Shown: positions 54,850 through 63,830 of the stretch, piece after piece
How positions within the stretch are numbered: the first letter of the stretch is position 1
Layout: each line of letters starts with the position of its first letter
From: Myxococcota bacterium
GTDB lineage: Bacteria; Myxococcota_A; UBA796; JAJRTE01
DNA length: 64,000 nucleotides
Assembly (NCBI GenBank): GCA_024278455.1
Contig: JAJRTE010000315.1
Span: forward strand, 1-64,000
Direction: 5' to 3'
Made by a program: the position numbers and the translations under genes
The notes under the pieces: model-generated
Seen by the model: the letters and a program-made list of their open reading frames with translations, nothing else
Databases searched by the model: none
What the model was told of the DNA's origin: nothing

Positions 54850-56721
54850 ATGACGATATCCAGGCCCCGGGATCGGCGTCCCGGGGAACGGTGCGGTGCT
54901 GGTTCGCGTTCCCGGCGGTGCGTCCGCCGGAGCGTATCCTGGCGATACATCGGCTGTCTCATCGTGGGATTCGCCTGTCACCTGGCGTGGGCCGGCGAAG
55001 CGCCGGTGACGGTCAGGGTCGATCGTGCCGTGGAAGAGGCGGTGCGGGAGATGGGCCGGGCGGAAGCCATGGTCTCGCTCCAGTGGCCCGCTGGCGTCGA
55101 GCCTCGAGCGTTGGTTCCCTGGCAGCGGGCGGTCGACGTTGCCAAGAGCCGGGTGATTGCCTGCGCGGGCCTGGCCTCGAGCGACGTGCTCCACAGGTAC
55201 ACCTCCATCGCCATGCTCCACGTGCGTTTGCACGCCAGTACGCTGGAGCGGATCCGGGCCTGTGCAGGGGTGGAGGCGGTGGGAAGGATCGCGTTCTACC
55301 GGCCGCAGCTCGTGGAGAGCATCCCCCTGATCCGTGCCCGGCAGGCCGCGACCGAGTATGGGGCGAGTGGAGAGGGCGTCGCGGTGGCGATAATCGACAC
55401 CGGTGTCGACTACACCAGGGACGAACTGGGTGGGTGCCTTGGCGAAGGGTGCAAGGTTGTGGCAGGCACGGACATCGCCGACTGGGACAACGACCCCATG
55501 GACTGCATGGGACACGGGACCAACGTTGCCGCGATTGCTGCCGGTCCCCCGGTGATACCCGCCGGGTGCGCCTCGGACTGTTCGAGCTGTGAGAACAGTT
55601 CGGACCTGTACTGGTGCACGCCGGGAGGGGTCGCCACCGGCGCCGACATCGTGGCGGTGAAGGTTTTTGGCGAGGAGGACGGGTGCAGCAGCACATCGAC
55701 GGACCAGATCGCCGGCGGGCTGGACTGGATCCTGTCCAACCACCTCACCTACAACATCAGGGTGATCAACCTGAGCGTCGGCGGGGACCCCACGCGATAT
55801 CCGCAGTATTGCGACAGCGAAACCGGGTACACGAACGCGGTGAAGTCGGCGTCGAACGCGGGCATGCTCGTCGTCGCCGCTGCCGGCAACGATGGGTCTC
55901 CCAAAGGGGTGAGCTACCCTGCCTGCCTGAGCCGGGTCGTTGCGGTCGCCAATTCCTACGATGCGCAACTCGTCGAGGAGGGTTACGTCATCTGCTGGGG
56001 CGAGAATGGGTGCGTGGACCCGATGTGCACGGACAAGGCGTGGTCGGCCGATGTGCTCAACTGCACCTCGAACGGCGGGCCATTGATAGACCTTGCCGCC
56101 CCGGGCACGCTGATCATCGCCGGGGGGTATGCCATGGCCGGGACTTCCCAGGCGTCTCCACACGTGGCCGGTGCCGGGGCCGTCCTCATGAGCGCCTGGC
56201 CCGATGCCAGCCCCGAAGATGTCCGCTACGCGCTGACCATCTCCCACAGCTTCGTCGAGGACGACCGTAGCGGAACGACCTACGAATATCCCCGGCTCGA
56301 CGTCGTGGATGCCCTCTCCGTCATGCCCGATGTTGACAACGACGGCTTTCTCGAGGACGATTGCAACAGCACGGATGGGGCGGTCTACCCCGGGGCCGAG
56401 GAGTTGTGCAACAGCCGGGACGACGATTGCGACGGGCTGGTGGACGAGGATTTCGACCTGGATCATGACGGGTACACCACGTGCAGGGGGGATTGCGACG
56501 ACACCAACCCCCTGGCCTATCCTGGCGCGGTGGAGGTGTTCGGGGCACCGTGGGAAGATTGCACGGACGCGGTCGATGCCCAAACGCCGCAATCCGACAC
56601 GGGCAGCACAGGGTGTGCCTGCCGAATGGGTGCAACGCACGGAACCGGGACCCTTGGCGCGGTCCTGGTGGCGATGATGGTCCTGGGTGTAGAAGCGGTG
56701 CGGAGGGCTCGAGCCCGTTGA
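54850..56721 (+). CDS. Subtilisin-like protease with MopE repeats and MYXO-CTERM-like tail (second of a pair)
   Basis: This 623-residue S8 protease is a diverged paralogue of the preceding one. It has a basic N-terminus, signal segment (about 33-48) and pro-region, then the triad D183 (IIDTGVDY), H222 (GHGTNVAAI) and S433 (AGTSQASPHVAG). A Cys-rich insert (residues about 236-256, six cysteines) lies after the histidine loop and is absent from its neighbour. Two MopE units follow (about 497-560), then GCACRMG, a hydrophobic segment and RRARAR as a MYXO-CTERM-like tail right at the end. The ATG lies one base after the previous stop (TGACATG) with GGAGG seven bases ahead, so the pair is translated together. 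It is likely a surface protease. Confidence 0.91.
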   Translation: MTISRPRDRRPGERCGAGSRSRRCVRRSVSWRYIGCLIVGFACHLAWAGEAPVTVRVDRAVEEAVREMGRAEAMVSLQWPAGVEPRALVPWQRAVDVAKSRVIACAGLASSDVLHRYTSIAMLHVRLHASTLERIRACAGVEAVGRIAFYRPQLVESIPLIRARQAATEYGASGEGVAVAIIDTGVDYTRDELGGCLGEGCKVVAGTDIADWDNDPMDCMGHGTNVAAIAAGPPVIPAGCASDCSSCENSSDLYWCTPGGVATGADIVAVKVFGEEDGCSSTSTDQIAGGLDWILSNHLTYNIRVINLSVGGDPTRYPQYCDSETGYTNAVKSASNAGMLVVAAAGNDGSPKGVSYPACLSRVVAVANSYDAQLVEEGYVICWGENGCVDPMCTDKAWSADVLNCTSNGGPLIDLAAPGTLIIAGGYAMAGTSQASPHVAGAGAVLMSAWPDASPEDVRYALTISHSFVEDDRSGTTYEYPRLDVVDALSVMPDVDNDGFLEDDCNSTDGAVYPGAEELCNSRDDDCDGLVDEDFDLDHDGYTTCRGDCDDTNPLAYPGAVEVFGAPWEDCTDAVDAQTPQSDTGSTGCACRMGATHGTGTLGAVLVAMMVLGVEAVRRARAR

Positions 56722-56737
56722 ACGAGCGGACACGGAC

Positions 56738-58324
56738 ATGCTGAGAACAGAATCACGCCCCGTCGTGTGGGCGTTCGGTATCGCGCTCGGTCTCATGGCG
56801 GTGCCACCTCGGGCCGTGGGCGAGGCGGACGCCGGCGGTGGCGGCGCGATCGAACTGGAAGAGGCCAGGACGCTGCTCGAGGAACAGCGGTACCACAAGG
56901 CGGCGGTGGCCGCTTTCGACGTCCTGTCGCGGCCGTGCTCGTCTCCGGTCGGTGCCGAAGCCCGGTGGATTCTCGGTTCCAGCCTGGACATCATCGGGTT
57001 GCCCCAGCTCGCCGCCACCTGGTACCGGGATGTCGTCCGGTACGGCAGCACCGGTGGCCCGTTCGCCGGCGATGCTCTGCAGGCATGGGCCGCCGCCGTC
57101 GTCCGGCTGGACGACACCTCCGAATTGATCCAGCGGCTCGAGGCACTCCCTTTCGATCCCGGGTTTTCTTCCCCTCGAAGCGAGGCCTACCAGTACCTGA
57201 AGGCGGTGGCGTTGTGGCAGTCGGATGACCCGGACGGCGCCCGGATGCTCCTGGATGCGGTCGTCAATCTGGACACGCTGGTCGGCTGGCAGGCTACCTA
57301 CCTGCTTGCACTGCTGGACGTCTCGGTGCATAACCGTGACGCGGCATACAACCGCCTGGTTCCTCTGTCCCGGGGACACCCCGACATGCCGGAAGACGGC
57401 TCCCCACACCTCGAGATCCTGGCCTCGAGACTTCACGACCTTGCCCTCGCCGGCATTGCTCGCATCCAGTTCGCGGCGGGCGAATACGAAGATGCGCGCA
57501 CCCTCTACGAACGCCTGGGGCCGGACTCCGAGCAATGGCCCAGGACATCCTACGAACTGGCCTGGACCGACTTCCACCTCGGTCGCCTCGACGAGGCTGT
57601 CAAGGCGCTTGCACCGCTGAGACTCGATCGGCTCGACCCGGAGGAACGCGCCGCGTTCGTACCCGAAGCGGAACTGCTCGCCGCGCTCATCTACATCTGG
57701 ACGGGACAGTACGACCTGGCAGATGGCGTCTTGCGGGAATACCTGGACCAGGTCCACGAACTCAGGGCGGCCCTGCGCGACGTCCAGGAGGCCTACCACG
57801 GCATCGAGGACGCCCCTGCAGTGATGGCCGCGCTGTACGGTCTCGTCCCCCTCCTGCCCCCCGAAGACGCTGCCCCGGGTGAAACGCCGGAGACCGGCTT
57901 CGCCGCCGGGAGTCCGACCGATCCTCGAGCGGAGATGGCTCGAACACGCCTGCCGGTGTTGCGGCCCATCCTCGAGGATATCCGGCGCGACCGGAATGTG
58001 GCCGGCGCGATGCACCGGGTGTACAACTGTCGCGCCGACTACGAGACCCTGTCTCGCCAGATGTCGTGGTGGCAGGAAACGGACCTGTGCGCGCACCTGC
58101 GCGCGCTTCTGGTCCAGGAGGAGCAGCGTGCGCTGTTCGAGGCGGGGCGAGGCGTTCAGGCGGAACTGGAACGGTACCGGATGTGGCTCGGCGAACTCGA
58201 TGTGCTCGCGCTCGCCTATCGCCGGGAAGTGACCTTGCAGCGGCTGCGGGAGGCAACCGGGGAAGAGGGGTTTCCGCGGTACGAAGGAGAGCCCCTGCCT
58301 CCTTTCGACTTCGTGCACCCTTGA
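56738..58324 (+). CDS. Exported TPR-repeat protein
   Basis: This 528-residue protein has a signal peptide of about 28 residues and then a long run of helical hairpins. TPR-like segments are seen at about 40-130 (EEARTLLEEQRYHKAAVAAFDVLSR), 140-220, 240-290 (AGEYEDARTLYERLG) and 310-370 (YIWTGQYDLADGVLREYLDQV). The last third holds a helical coiled region (EEQRALFEAGRGVQAELERYRMWLGELDVLALAYR). TPR proteins act as scaffolds. It follows the tandem proteases by 16 bp and probably shares their transcript, so it may organise them at the envelope. No catalytic motif was seen. Confidence 0.8.
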   Translation: MLRTESRPVVWAFGIALGLMAVPPRAVGEADAGGGGAIELEEARTLLEEQRYHKAAVAAFDVLSRPCSSPVGAEARWILGSSLDIIGLPQLAATWYRDVVRYGSTGGPFAGDALQAWAAAVVRLDDTSELIQRLEALPFDPGFSSPRSEAYQYLKAVALWQSDDPDGARMLLDAVVNLDTLVGWQATYLLALLDVSVHNRDAAYNRLVPLSRGHPDMPEDGSPHLEILASRLHDLALAGIARIQFAAGEYEDARTLYERLGPDSEQWPRTSYELAWTDFHLGRLDEAVKALAPLRLDRLDPEERAAFVPEAELLAALIYIWTGQYDLADGVLREYLDQVHELRAALRDVQEAYHGIEDAPAVMAALYGLVPLLPPEDAAPGETPETGFAAGSPTDPRAEMARTRLPVLRPILEDIRRDRNVAGAMHRVYNCRADYETLSRQMSWWQETDLCAHLRALLVQEEQRALFEAGRGVQAELERYRMWLGELDVLALAYRREVTLQRLREATGEEGFPRYEGEPLPPFDFVHP

Positions 58325-58393
58325 TGAAACTGCCGGATACCGTTGGGGAATAACACCGTGCCGCGGGTTCGACGCCGGCAACTCGTCCGGAGA

Positions 58394-60031
58394 TCAACGG
58401 TCGAACAGGGCGTCGAGGAGATGTTCGCGGGCACGAATCTCCTGCTGCATCGACGACGGCTGCACCAGTCCCTCTTCGGTTATCAGCCCCGTGATGAACT
58501 CCGACGGCACACGCTCGTGTCGCACGTTGCGCACTTCCAGCCCCTCGATGGGGTCGTTCCACACGTCCGCGGGGTCACCCTCCTCGAGGACGATCTCGCG
58601 CGCCGTGCCGGGACGCAGATCGAGTGCACCGAGGGGTGCGGCGACATAGAACGGCACTCCGGCCGCGTCGGCTACCAGGGCGAGGGGATAAGCTCCGATG
58701 TCGCAAACGGCGGAACCGTCGGCAAGCAATGCCTCGGCGCCGATGACGACCATGTCCGCCTCCTGGATGTGCAGTCCCATGGCGTTGTCCACTATCAACG
58801 TGACGCTCTTGCCCAGCGCGACCGCGGCGCGGGCCAACAACCGGCCGTCCTTGGCGGGATGATGTTCCAGGACGAGCACACGGATACCGAACTGGTTGCA
58901 CCGCTGAAGTCCTTCCACCAGCGGCACGCAGTAGGACGAGGTCATGATGGTGGCCCCGGGGGAGATCAACCGGGAGACTTCGCCGGCGATCTGGGACATG
59001 TCGGAAAGGTGCTGCTCGGTGAGCCTGGCAACGGCCTGGTCGAGCGTGTTGCCGAGGTGCTCGAGCGATGGATCTCGTGCGATCTCGAACTCGAGTTCGT
59101 ACAAGAGCAGGGCGATGGCATGGGTCAGGGAGGCCGAGGTGGGACGGATGTCCGCTATCAGGCGTCCGACCAGCCTCAAGTCTTCCAGGAGATCCTCGCA
59201 AACCTCCGCGCCGCTCCGGTCCGCCGCAGTACGGAGTGCCTCGAGGCCTCGCTGGATGAGCAGCGCCTGCCCGCGGTTGCGCTCGTGACGCAGCCGGTCG
59301 AGCAGTGGATGGAGGCCGGGGTCCTTGAGCAACGCCTTGCCCCGGGGCTTCCTGGATACGGCACCCGCGGCCGGTGAGGGGGTGGCGCCGGAGAGGTTGG
59401 GGATACTGCTCGCGCGGACCACGCGCACGGGAATGCCTTGCCGGGATGGGGTCTCGCCCTCCTGCTCCGTTCCATCGCCGGGCCGGTCGGTACGACCAGA
59501 GAGCGTGGGACCGACCCGATCCCGCCTGAGTTCCGGGTCGTCGGGGAGCCCGAAGAGCCGGACGGCGGGCGAGCCTGTCCCGGCCTCCTCGCGTGCACCG
59601 GTCGTCCCGTGCGGGCCGAGTTCCCTGTCGTCCCAGACCTTCTCGAGCGTTTCGCGGAGCATGGGAACGGTCTCGAGGGAGCCGAGTTCGCCGGGGTCTA
59701 CCCACCTGTGCTCGGCATGCTGCCACGTCAACTGGATGCCCTCGGGATCCGTGACCCGGAACAGGAACGGGTGAACCAACCAGGTGGTCTTCTTGGCCTT
59801 CTCGGTTACGCTGAGCGGAGAACCCCGCCGCACCAGGTGCAGGGAGGTGGGCGCGATGCCGGTCGTCTCCTGGATCTGGCGCACGGACATGGTCATCGGA
59901 TCGGCGGAGACCGAACCGTTGATGGCCGTCCAGCGTCCCCGGTAGGCCCGGACCAGGTCACTCCGCTTGAGCAGCAGGAGCCTCTGGTTGGACACCAGGA
60001 AGCAGGTGACGACATGGCGCTCGGTCTGCAC
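58394..60031 (-). CDS. Fusion of NUDIX-like domain and eIF2B/ribose-bisphosphate-isomerase-like domain
   Basis: This protein has 545 residues. Residues 1-140 are a NUDIX fold (HVVTCFLVSNQRLLLLKRSD, YRGRWTAINGSV), but the Nudix box is eroded: RQIQETTGI replaces RExxEExGx and the first Glu is missing, so hydrolysis is doubtful. Residues 235-545 match the eIF2B alpha/beta/delta superfamily, with MTSSYC holding a candidate catalytic cysteine and VDNAMGLHIQEADMVVIGAEALLADGSAVCDIGAYPLALVAD the conserved core with its aspartates. This is the ribose-1,5-bisphosphate or methylthioribose-phosphate isomerase fold, and a similar NUDIX front is known in some haloarchaeal homologues. It may serve nucleoside or pentose-phosphate metabolism. 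Start GTG 60031 has GAGG six bases upstream. Confidence 0.86.
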   Translation of the reverse strand: MQTERHVVTCFLVSNQRLLLLKRSDLVRAYRGRWTAINGSVSADPMTMSVRQIQETTGIAPTSLHLVRRGSPLSVTEKAKKTTWLVHPFLFRVTDPEGIQLTWQHAEHRWVDPGELGSLETVPMLRETLEKVWDDRELGPHGTTGAREEAGTGSPAVRLFGLPDDPELRRDRVGPTLSGRTDRPGDGTEQEGETPSRQGIPVRVVRASSIPNLSGATPSPAAGAVSRKPRGKALLKDPGLHPLLDRLRHERNRGQALLIQRGLEALRTAADRSGAEVCEDLLEDLRLVGRLIADIRPTSASLTHAIALLLYELEFEIARDPSLEHLGNTLDQAVARLTEQHLSDMSQIAGEVSRLISPGATIMTSSYCVPLVEGLQRCNQFGIRVLVLEHHPAKDGRLLARAAVALGKSVTLIVDNAMGLHIQEADMVVIGAEALLADGSAVCDIGAYPLALVADAAGVPFYVAAPLGALDLRPGTAREIVLEEGDPADVWNDPIEGLEVRNVRHERVPSEFITGLITEEGLVQPSSMQQEIRAREHLLDALFDR

Positions 60032-60104
60032 GACGTGCCTCGATGTGGCGGCAACCAGGCGGGTCCCTCAAGTCCCTCCCCTCCCTGGTTGCCGGATGGG
60101 GCCT

Positions 60105-60761
60105 TCACGGATGTTCGCGGCTGGATGCCAGCCACTTTCTCGTCAACTCCGCCGCAGCCTTGTGGTGCCTTTCGATATCGTCAATCAGGTGTTGCTCGAG
60201 CACCTCCCCGACTCCGGGGATGGCCAGATTGATCTCTCCCTTGATGACCCTCCGGCACCCGTCGCCATCGGGAACGGCCTCGATCGTGCCCGCGAAATCA
60301 CAGACATCCTTGAACAGTTCCGGCGTAATCCGCCATCGCAGGATCTTCTCGTCCCGCTTGAACAGCCCCTCCTCGATGTAGGTCAAGCTCACGTCCGACA
60401 TGTTCGGCGACGACTGGCCGCCGCCTGGCTTGAGGAGTCCCTTGAAGGCCGACTTGCCCCAGTTGATCATCTTCCGCATGGGCTCGGGCAGGTCGTCCGT
60501 GGAGGAACCGGAGTCGATGATCTGCTGGAGGAATTTCAACCCGTTTTGCAGCATCTGCTGGACATGCGGTGGCAGTTCGCGTTTGGGCGTTATTCGAAAC
60601 CGGGAATGGAACTTCTCCGCGTCATCGACGATCATCAACTCCTCGCGGGAAACGAGTCCGGCCTGGGCATCCAACTCCGCCGTGAACACCGGATCCAGAA
60701 ACGTGTCCCAGAATTCATCGGGCGTGCAGTCGAAGGTGTCTATCAGCTCGAGCGTTTTCAT
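60105..60761 (-). CDS. DUF2505-like START-fold protein
   Basis: This 218-residue cytoplasmic protein begins MKTLELIDTFDCTPDEFWDTFLDPVFTAEL, the opening of START/SRPBCC-type lipid or ligand binding proteins, followed by strands such as FHSRFRITPKRELPP and LRWRITPELFKDVCDFAGTIEAVPDGDGC, and a final long helix, GVGEVLEQHLIDDIERHHKAAAELTRKWL. The pattern fits DUF2505, a family of unknown function with a hydrophobic cavity. The ATG at 60761 has GAGGA upstream. Its promoter at 60861-60890 is one of the best in the window. It lies 73 bp ahead of the NUDIX fusion gene and may be cotranscribed with it. Confidence 0.78.
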   Translation of the reverse strand: MKTLELIDTFDCTPDEFWDTFLDPVFTAELDAQAGLVSREELMIVDDAEKFHSRFRITPKRELPPHVQQMLQNGLKFLQQIIDSGSSTDDLPEPMRKMINWGKSAFKGLLKPGGGQSSPNMSDVSLTYIEEGLFKRDEKILRWRITPELFKDVCDFAGTIEAVPDGDGCRRVIKGEINLAIPGVGEVLEQHLIDDIERHHKAAAELTRKWLASSREHP

Positions 60762-60860
60762 GTTCTTCCTCAATTGGTTCCAAAGAGTTACCGGCGCGCG
60801 GTCGCACACTCCCTCAGCACCGGAAATGCCACCAACCTGCCGCAATCCAGGGAGATTCCC

Positions 60861-60890
60861 AGTATAGCCGCACGCACTCCCGCCTGTCAA
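60861..60890 (-). promoter_or_regulatory. Strong promoter for the DUF2505-like gene
   Basis: Minus-strand TTGACA (60890-60885, a perfect -35 box) and TATACT (60866-60861) are separated by 18 bp. Initiation near 60854 gives a leader of about 93 bases. Confidence 0.72.
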
Positions 60891-61261
60891 TCCATGCAGC
60901 GGCGTTCACCTGCACACCGGCAGAGTCGCCCTGGGGCGATTGGCTGGCGTGCGCCCAGGCAGCTTTTGCCATGCGGACCTGCAACTTGAGCCGCAGGACC
61001 ACCCGAATCCAGGCACGGCGTCATCGTGTCCCGGCAACCCGATGAGACATCTCGCGAAAAAGCGTGTGGCTCGAGACCATCCCGCCCGGCTCGGCAACAG
61101 CGCAAATGGTTCGATGTTCTGCCGGTTGACGTGCGGGACACTATCGCCGTATGATTGGCTATTGCGCATGAGCCCGCGTTCCGCCGGATTTCTCCTGGAT
61201 CGACAGCAAGGCGTGTCCGCCGGCGCGGCATTTCCACCCGAAACCACCAGCGAGCCGTGAC
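60891..61261. other. Remainder of the divergent spacer between DUF2505-like and kinase genes
   Basis: This is the right-hand part of a 500-bp divergent spacer. Beyond the two promoters it holds only an open frame of about 100 codons (60940-61260) with poor codon use and no recognisable protein, taken here as noncoding. No structured RNA or terminator was recognised. Confidence 0.4.
61126..61155 (+). promoter_or_regulatory. Strong promoter for the Ser/Thr kinase gene
   Basis: TTGACG (61126-61131) and TATGAT (61150-61155) are separated by 18 bp. The predicted start near 61162 leaves a leader of about 100 bases before the ATG at 61262. Confidence 0.68.
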
Positions 61262-63823
61262 ATGGCCGAGTTCGAGACTGGAGACATCCTCGAGGGGCGG
61301 TTCGAAATCGCTGGCGTGATCGGCCGTGGTGGCATGGCCACGGTCTATCTTGCCACTGATCGGCTCCGGGGTGAACGTATCGCGCTCAAGGTGTTGCACG
61401 AACACCTCGCAAACACCCCGTCGATGCGTGCCCGGCTGCGTCGTGAAGTCGTCGCCTCGGGTCGCATACGCCATCCCAACGCGCTCGTGGCCCTGGACAT
61501 CCACGAAGTCGGCGGCCGCCTGGCGCTGAGCATGCCGTTTCATCCTGGACGAACCCTCGACGACTATGTGGCCGCGAACCCCAACCTCGACGCCCACACC
61601 CTCGTCCGGCTCGGAACCGGGCTGGCCGAGGCGCTGGCCGAAGCCCACCGCCGCGGCATCGTCCATCGCGACGTAACCCCCTCCAACATCTTGATCGACG
61701 ACGACGGCAACGGGGTGCTGACCGATTTCGGCCTCGCCCGCCTCGAGGACTTCCGGACGGCGACCGCTACCGGAGCGATGGGCACGACCGGATACGCGGC
61801 TCCGGAGATCTACGAGGGCCAGCGCGCCGATCCACGATCCGACATCTACAGCCTCGGCGCCGTCCTCTACCTGGCCGCGACGGGCAAGCCCGCTTTCGAC
61901 GCCCCGACGCCGCTCGGGATCCTGGAGCAGCAGAATGCCGAGGCGTTCGCTCCTGTCGCGACCTGCCGGCCCGACCTTCCGGAGCCCGTGTGTCAACTCA
62001 TCGAGTCCATGTTGGCTCGAGACCCGAAGGCTCGCCCCCAGGTTGCGTCGGAAGTCGTCCATGCGCTGCGAGCCGGCATGTCGAGGGAGGGCCGGCACGC
62101 GCGGGAAGATGCGGATATTCGGTCTGCCCGCTCGCCGAAGGAGGCGGAAGGCCGGGAGGCGCGGGAGGGGGCTGGTTCCGGCGGCCCGTCGGCAGGGGCC
62201 CGGCCCGGCGTCGTGCGCAATCCCGCGCTCCCTGCTTCATCCCGCCTGGAGAAGACGAAGGCGGGAGGCCCGCCAGCGCCGCCGCCAGGGCCGCCACGGG
62301 TCGAGCGCCTCCCGCTTCCCAGGGAACCTGTCGAACCGCGCGACCAGGCCGAGAGTCCCCTGGCCATGCGAGCGCTCCCCAAGGGTTCCTGGACCGTGGT
62401 CATTCGGGAGCACCCCAAGGACCGGCACAGGCGAATGAAGGCGCGCCGAAAGCACCGCCGGCGACGGGCACGTCATCGCCGGCGACGGTCGCGGCTGGAA
62501 ACGCAAATCGGCCCGGTGGTGGACGACATCTGGGAGGGAGTCAAGACGCTTCTGGCCATCCCGGACACTGAGGGCCCGGAAGCCGCTCTGGCTCGAGCCG
62601 TGGCGCGCGAGGGGGGCCTGCCCGACGACGCTCTCATGATACCCCCGGCAATGTTCGTCAGGCGATTCCGGCTCGTCTCCGATGTGGATCTGGTCTGCGC
62701 CGAGCGCCTGAAGAAAGCGGCCCTGGACTGGGGATTCGTCACCGAACTCCACAACGTCGGCTCCGGGGACGACCCCGGGGAGGTATCTCGAACTCTGGGG
62801 GGTTACTGGGCGCTGCTGGCGGGGCTCGTCGTGATGATCCTGGCGTCCGAACTAGGCACCATGGGTGCCATTGCTTTTGTGATTGCAGCCCTCTTGGTCG
62901 TCATGGTGGTTCGAGGACCGAAGCCGCGCTTCTCGTCCCGAAACCTCCCATTGGCTTTCGCTCACGACCTTCGCCCCTATCTCTCGGAAAAGTACCGTCA
63001 ACGGGCGCCCGCGCAACTCGCTGCGCCGGGAGAGATCGCCAGCGAAAGACACGAGGCGCTGCCGCTCTCGAGGGAGAAGGCCCCGCCCGCCCCGCGTGGC
63101 GCAACGCCTGACCGTGAGGTTCCCGCCGACAACGCCGGTGACGCCAGCCGGCAGGCGACGCAGGCTGTAGACGGTGATGGCGAGGAGAACCCCGTGCGCG
63201 ATGTCATTCGGCGCACGCGTGGGCAACTCGATGGCCTTGAACGGCAGCTCGAGGAGCGACGAGACGATCTGCCCCAGGTCGTCGTGGCGGAACTGTCCGG
63301 CACCATCTCGGCATTGCGCGGCCAGGTGACCGTTCTGGGGTGCGAGGCGGAACGTCTGCACCGAAGGCTGGTCGATACCGACGACGATGCCGAAGCGACA
63401 GCGGCCTCCCGGATCGAAGCGCGTATCCAGAGGATACAGACCCTGAAGCGGGCCGGAGAACCGGTCGATGACGAGGAACTCGAGAAGCTCGAGAGTGGAC
63501 TCGCCGCCCACCGGCAGGCGCTGGAATCCGTCGAGGCCTGGGAATCGCAATCCACTCTCCTTCTCGCCCGCTTGCTCGAGATCGGCTCCGCCGCCAGGCA
63601 GGCCATGATCGACCTCGCGAGTGCTCGAAGCCGTCGGGAAACCAGCTCACGCCTTCTCGAGCGCTTGCGAGAGGAGTCTTCCGCCGCCGCGCACGCGCTC
63701 GAGGAGGTGAATCGGTTGCAAGCGACCGGCCGGGCAAGCCAAGTGCCTGCCGGCCGGAGCGTGCAGGCAGCCGAAGACCACAAGGCCGGTCTCGTCGCGG
63801 CCAGGCAGCCCGACCGCCGTTGA
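61262..63823 (+). CDS. Hanks-type serine/threonine protein kinase with Arg-rich, membrane and coiled-coil regions
   Basis: This 853-residue protein has a kinase domain at residues 10-275 with GRGGMATVYLA (glycine loop), K43 in ALKVL, D137 in HRDVTPSN and D155 in DFG, then GTTGYAAPEIY and SDIYSLGAVLYL, so it should be active. A Pro/Arg linker with a very basic block (RMKARRKHRRRRARHRRRRSR, about 388-408) follows. Two membrane segments lie near 515-552 (ALLAGLVVMILASEL, IAFVIAALLVVMVVRG). A long coiled coil follows from about 645 to 830 (LEERRDDLPQVVVAELSG, LEKLESGLAAHRQALESVE). No extracellular PASTA or sensor domain is present, so the coil may be the input or partner site. Targets are unknown. 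Confidence 0.92.
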   Translation: MAEFETGDILEGRFEIAGVIGRGGMATVYLATDRLRGERIALKVLHEHLANTPSMRARLRREVVASGRIRHPNALVALDIHEVGGRLALSMPFHPGRTLDDYVAANPNLDAHTLVRLGTGLAEALAEAHRRGIVHRDVTPSNILIDDDGNGVLTDFGLARLEDFRTATATGAMGTTGYAAPEIYEGQRADPRSDIYSLGAVLYLAATGKPAFDAPTPLGILEQQNAEAFAPVATCRPDLPEPVCQLIESMLARDPKARPQVASEVVHALRAGMSREGRHAREDADIRSARSPKEAEGREAREGAGSGGPSAGARPGVVRNPALPASSRLEKTKAGGPPAPPPGPPRVERLPLPREPVEPRDQAESPLAMRALPKGSWTVVIREHPKDRHRRMKARRKHRRRRARHRRRRSRLETQIGPVVDDIWEGVKTLLAIPDTEGPEAALARAVAREGGLPDDALMIPPAMFVRRFRLVSDVDLVCAERLKKAALDWGFVTELHNVGSGDDPGEVSRTLGGYWALLAGLVVMILASELGTMGAIAFVIAALLVVMVVRGPKPRFSSRNLPLAFAHDLRPYLSEKYRQRAPAQLAAPGEIASERHEALPLSREKAPPAPRGATPDREVPADNAGDASRQATQAVDGDGEENPVRDVIRRTRGQLDGLERQLEERRDDLPQVVVAELSGTISALRGQVTVLGCEAERLHRRLVDTDDDAEATAASRIEARIQRIQTLKRAGEPVDDEELEKLESGLAAHRQALESVEAWESQSTLLLARLLEIGSAARQAMIDLASARSRRETSSRLLERLREESSAAAHALEEVNRLQATGRASQVPAGRSVQAAEDHKAGLVAARQPDRR

Positions 63824-63830
63824 TACGAGA

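Noticed and set aside
51522-54962. A 1146-residue minus-strand frame opposite the murA and first subtilase genes, and a similar 900-residue one at 54415-57117
   Set aside because: The plus strand carries murA and the proteases with intact catalytic motifs; the antisense products show no domain and have a composition set by the sense codons.
60940-61260. A 106-residue plus-strand frame ending just before the kinase start
   Set aside because: It starts upstream of the kinase promoter, has mixed composition and no recognisable fold, so it is more likely chance.
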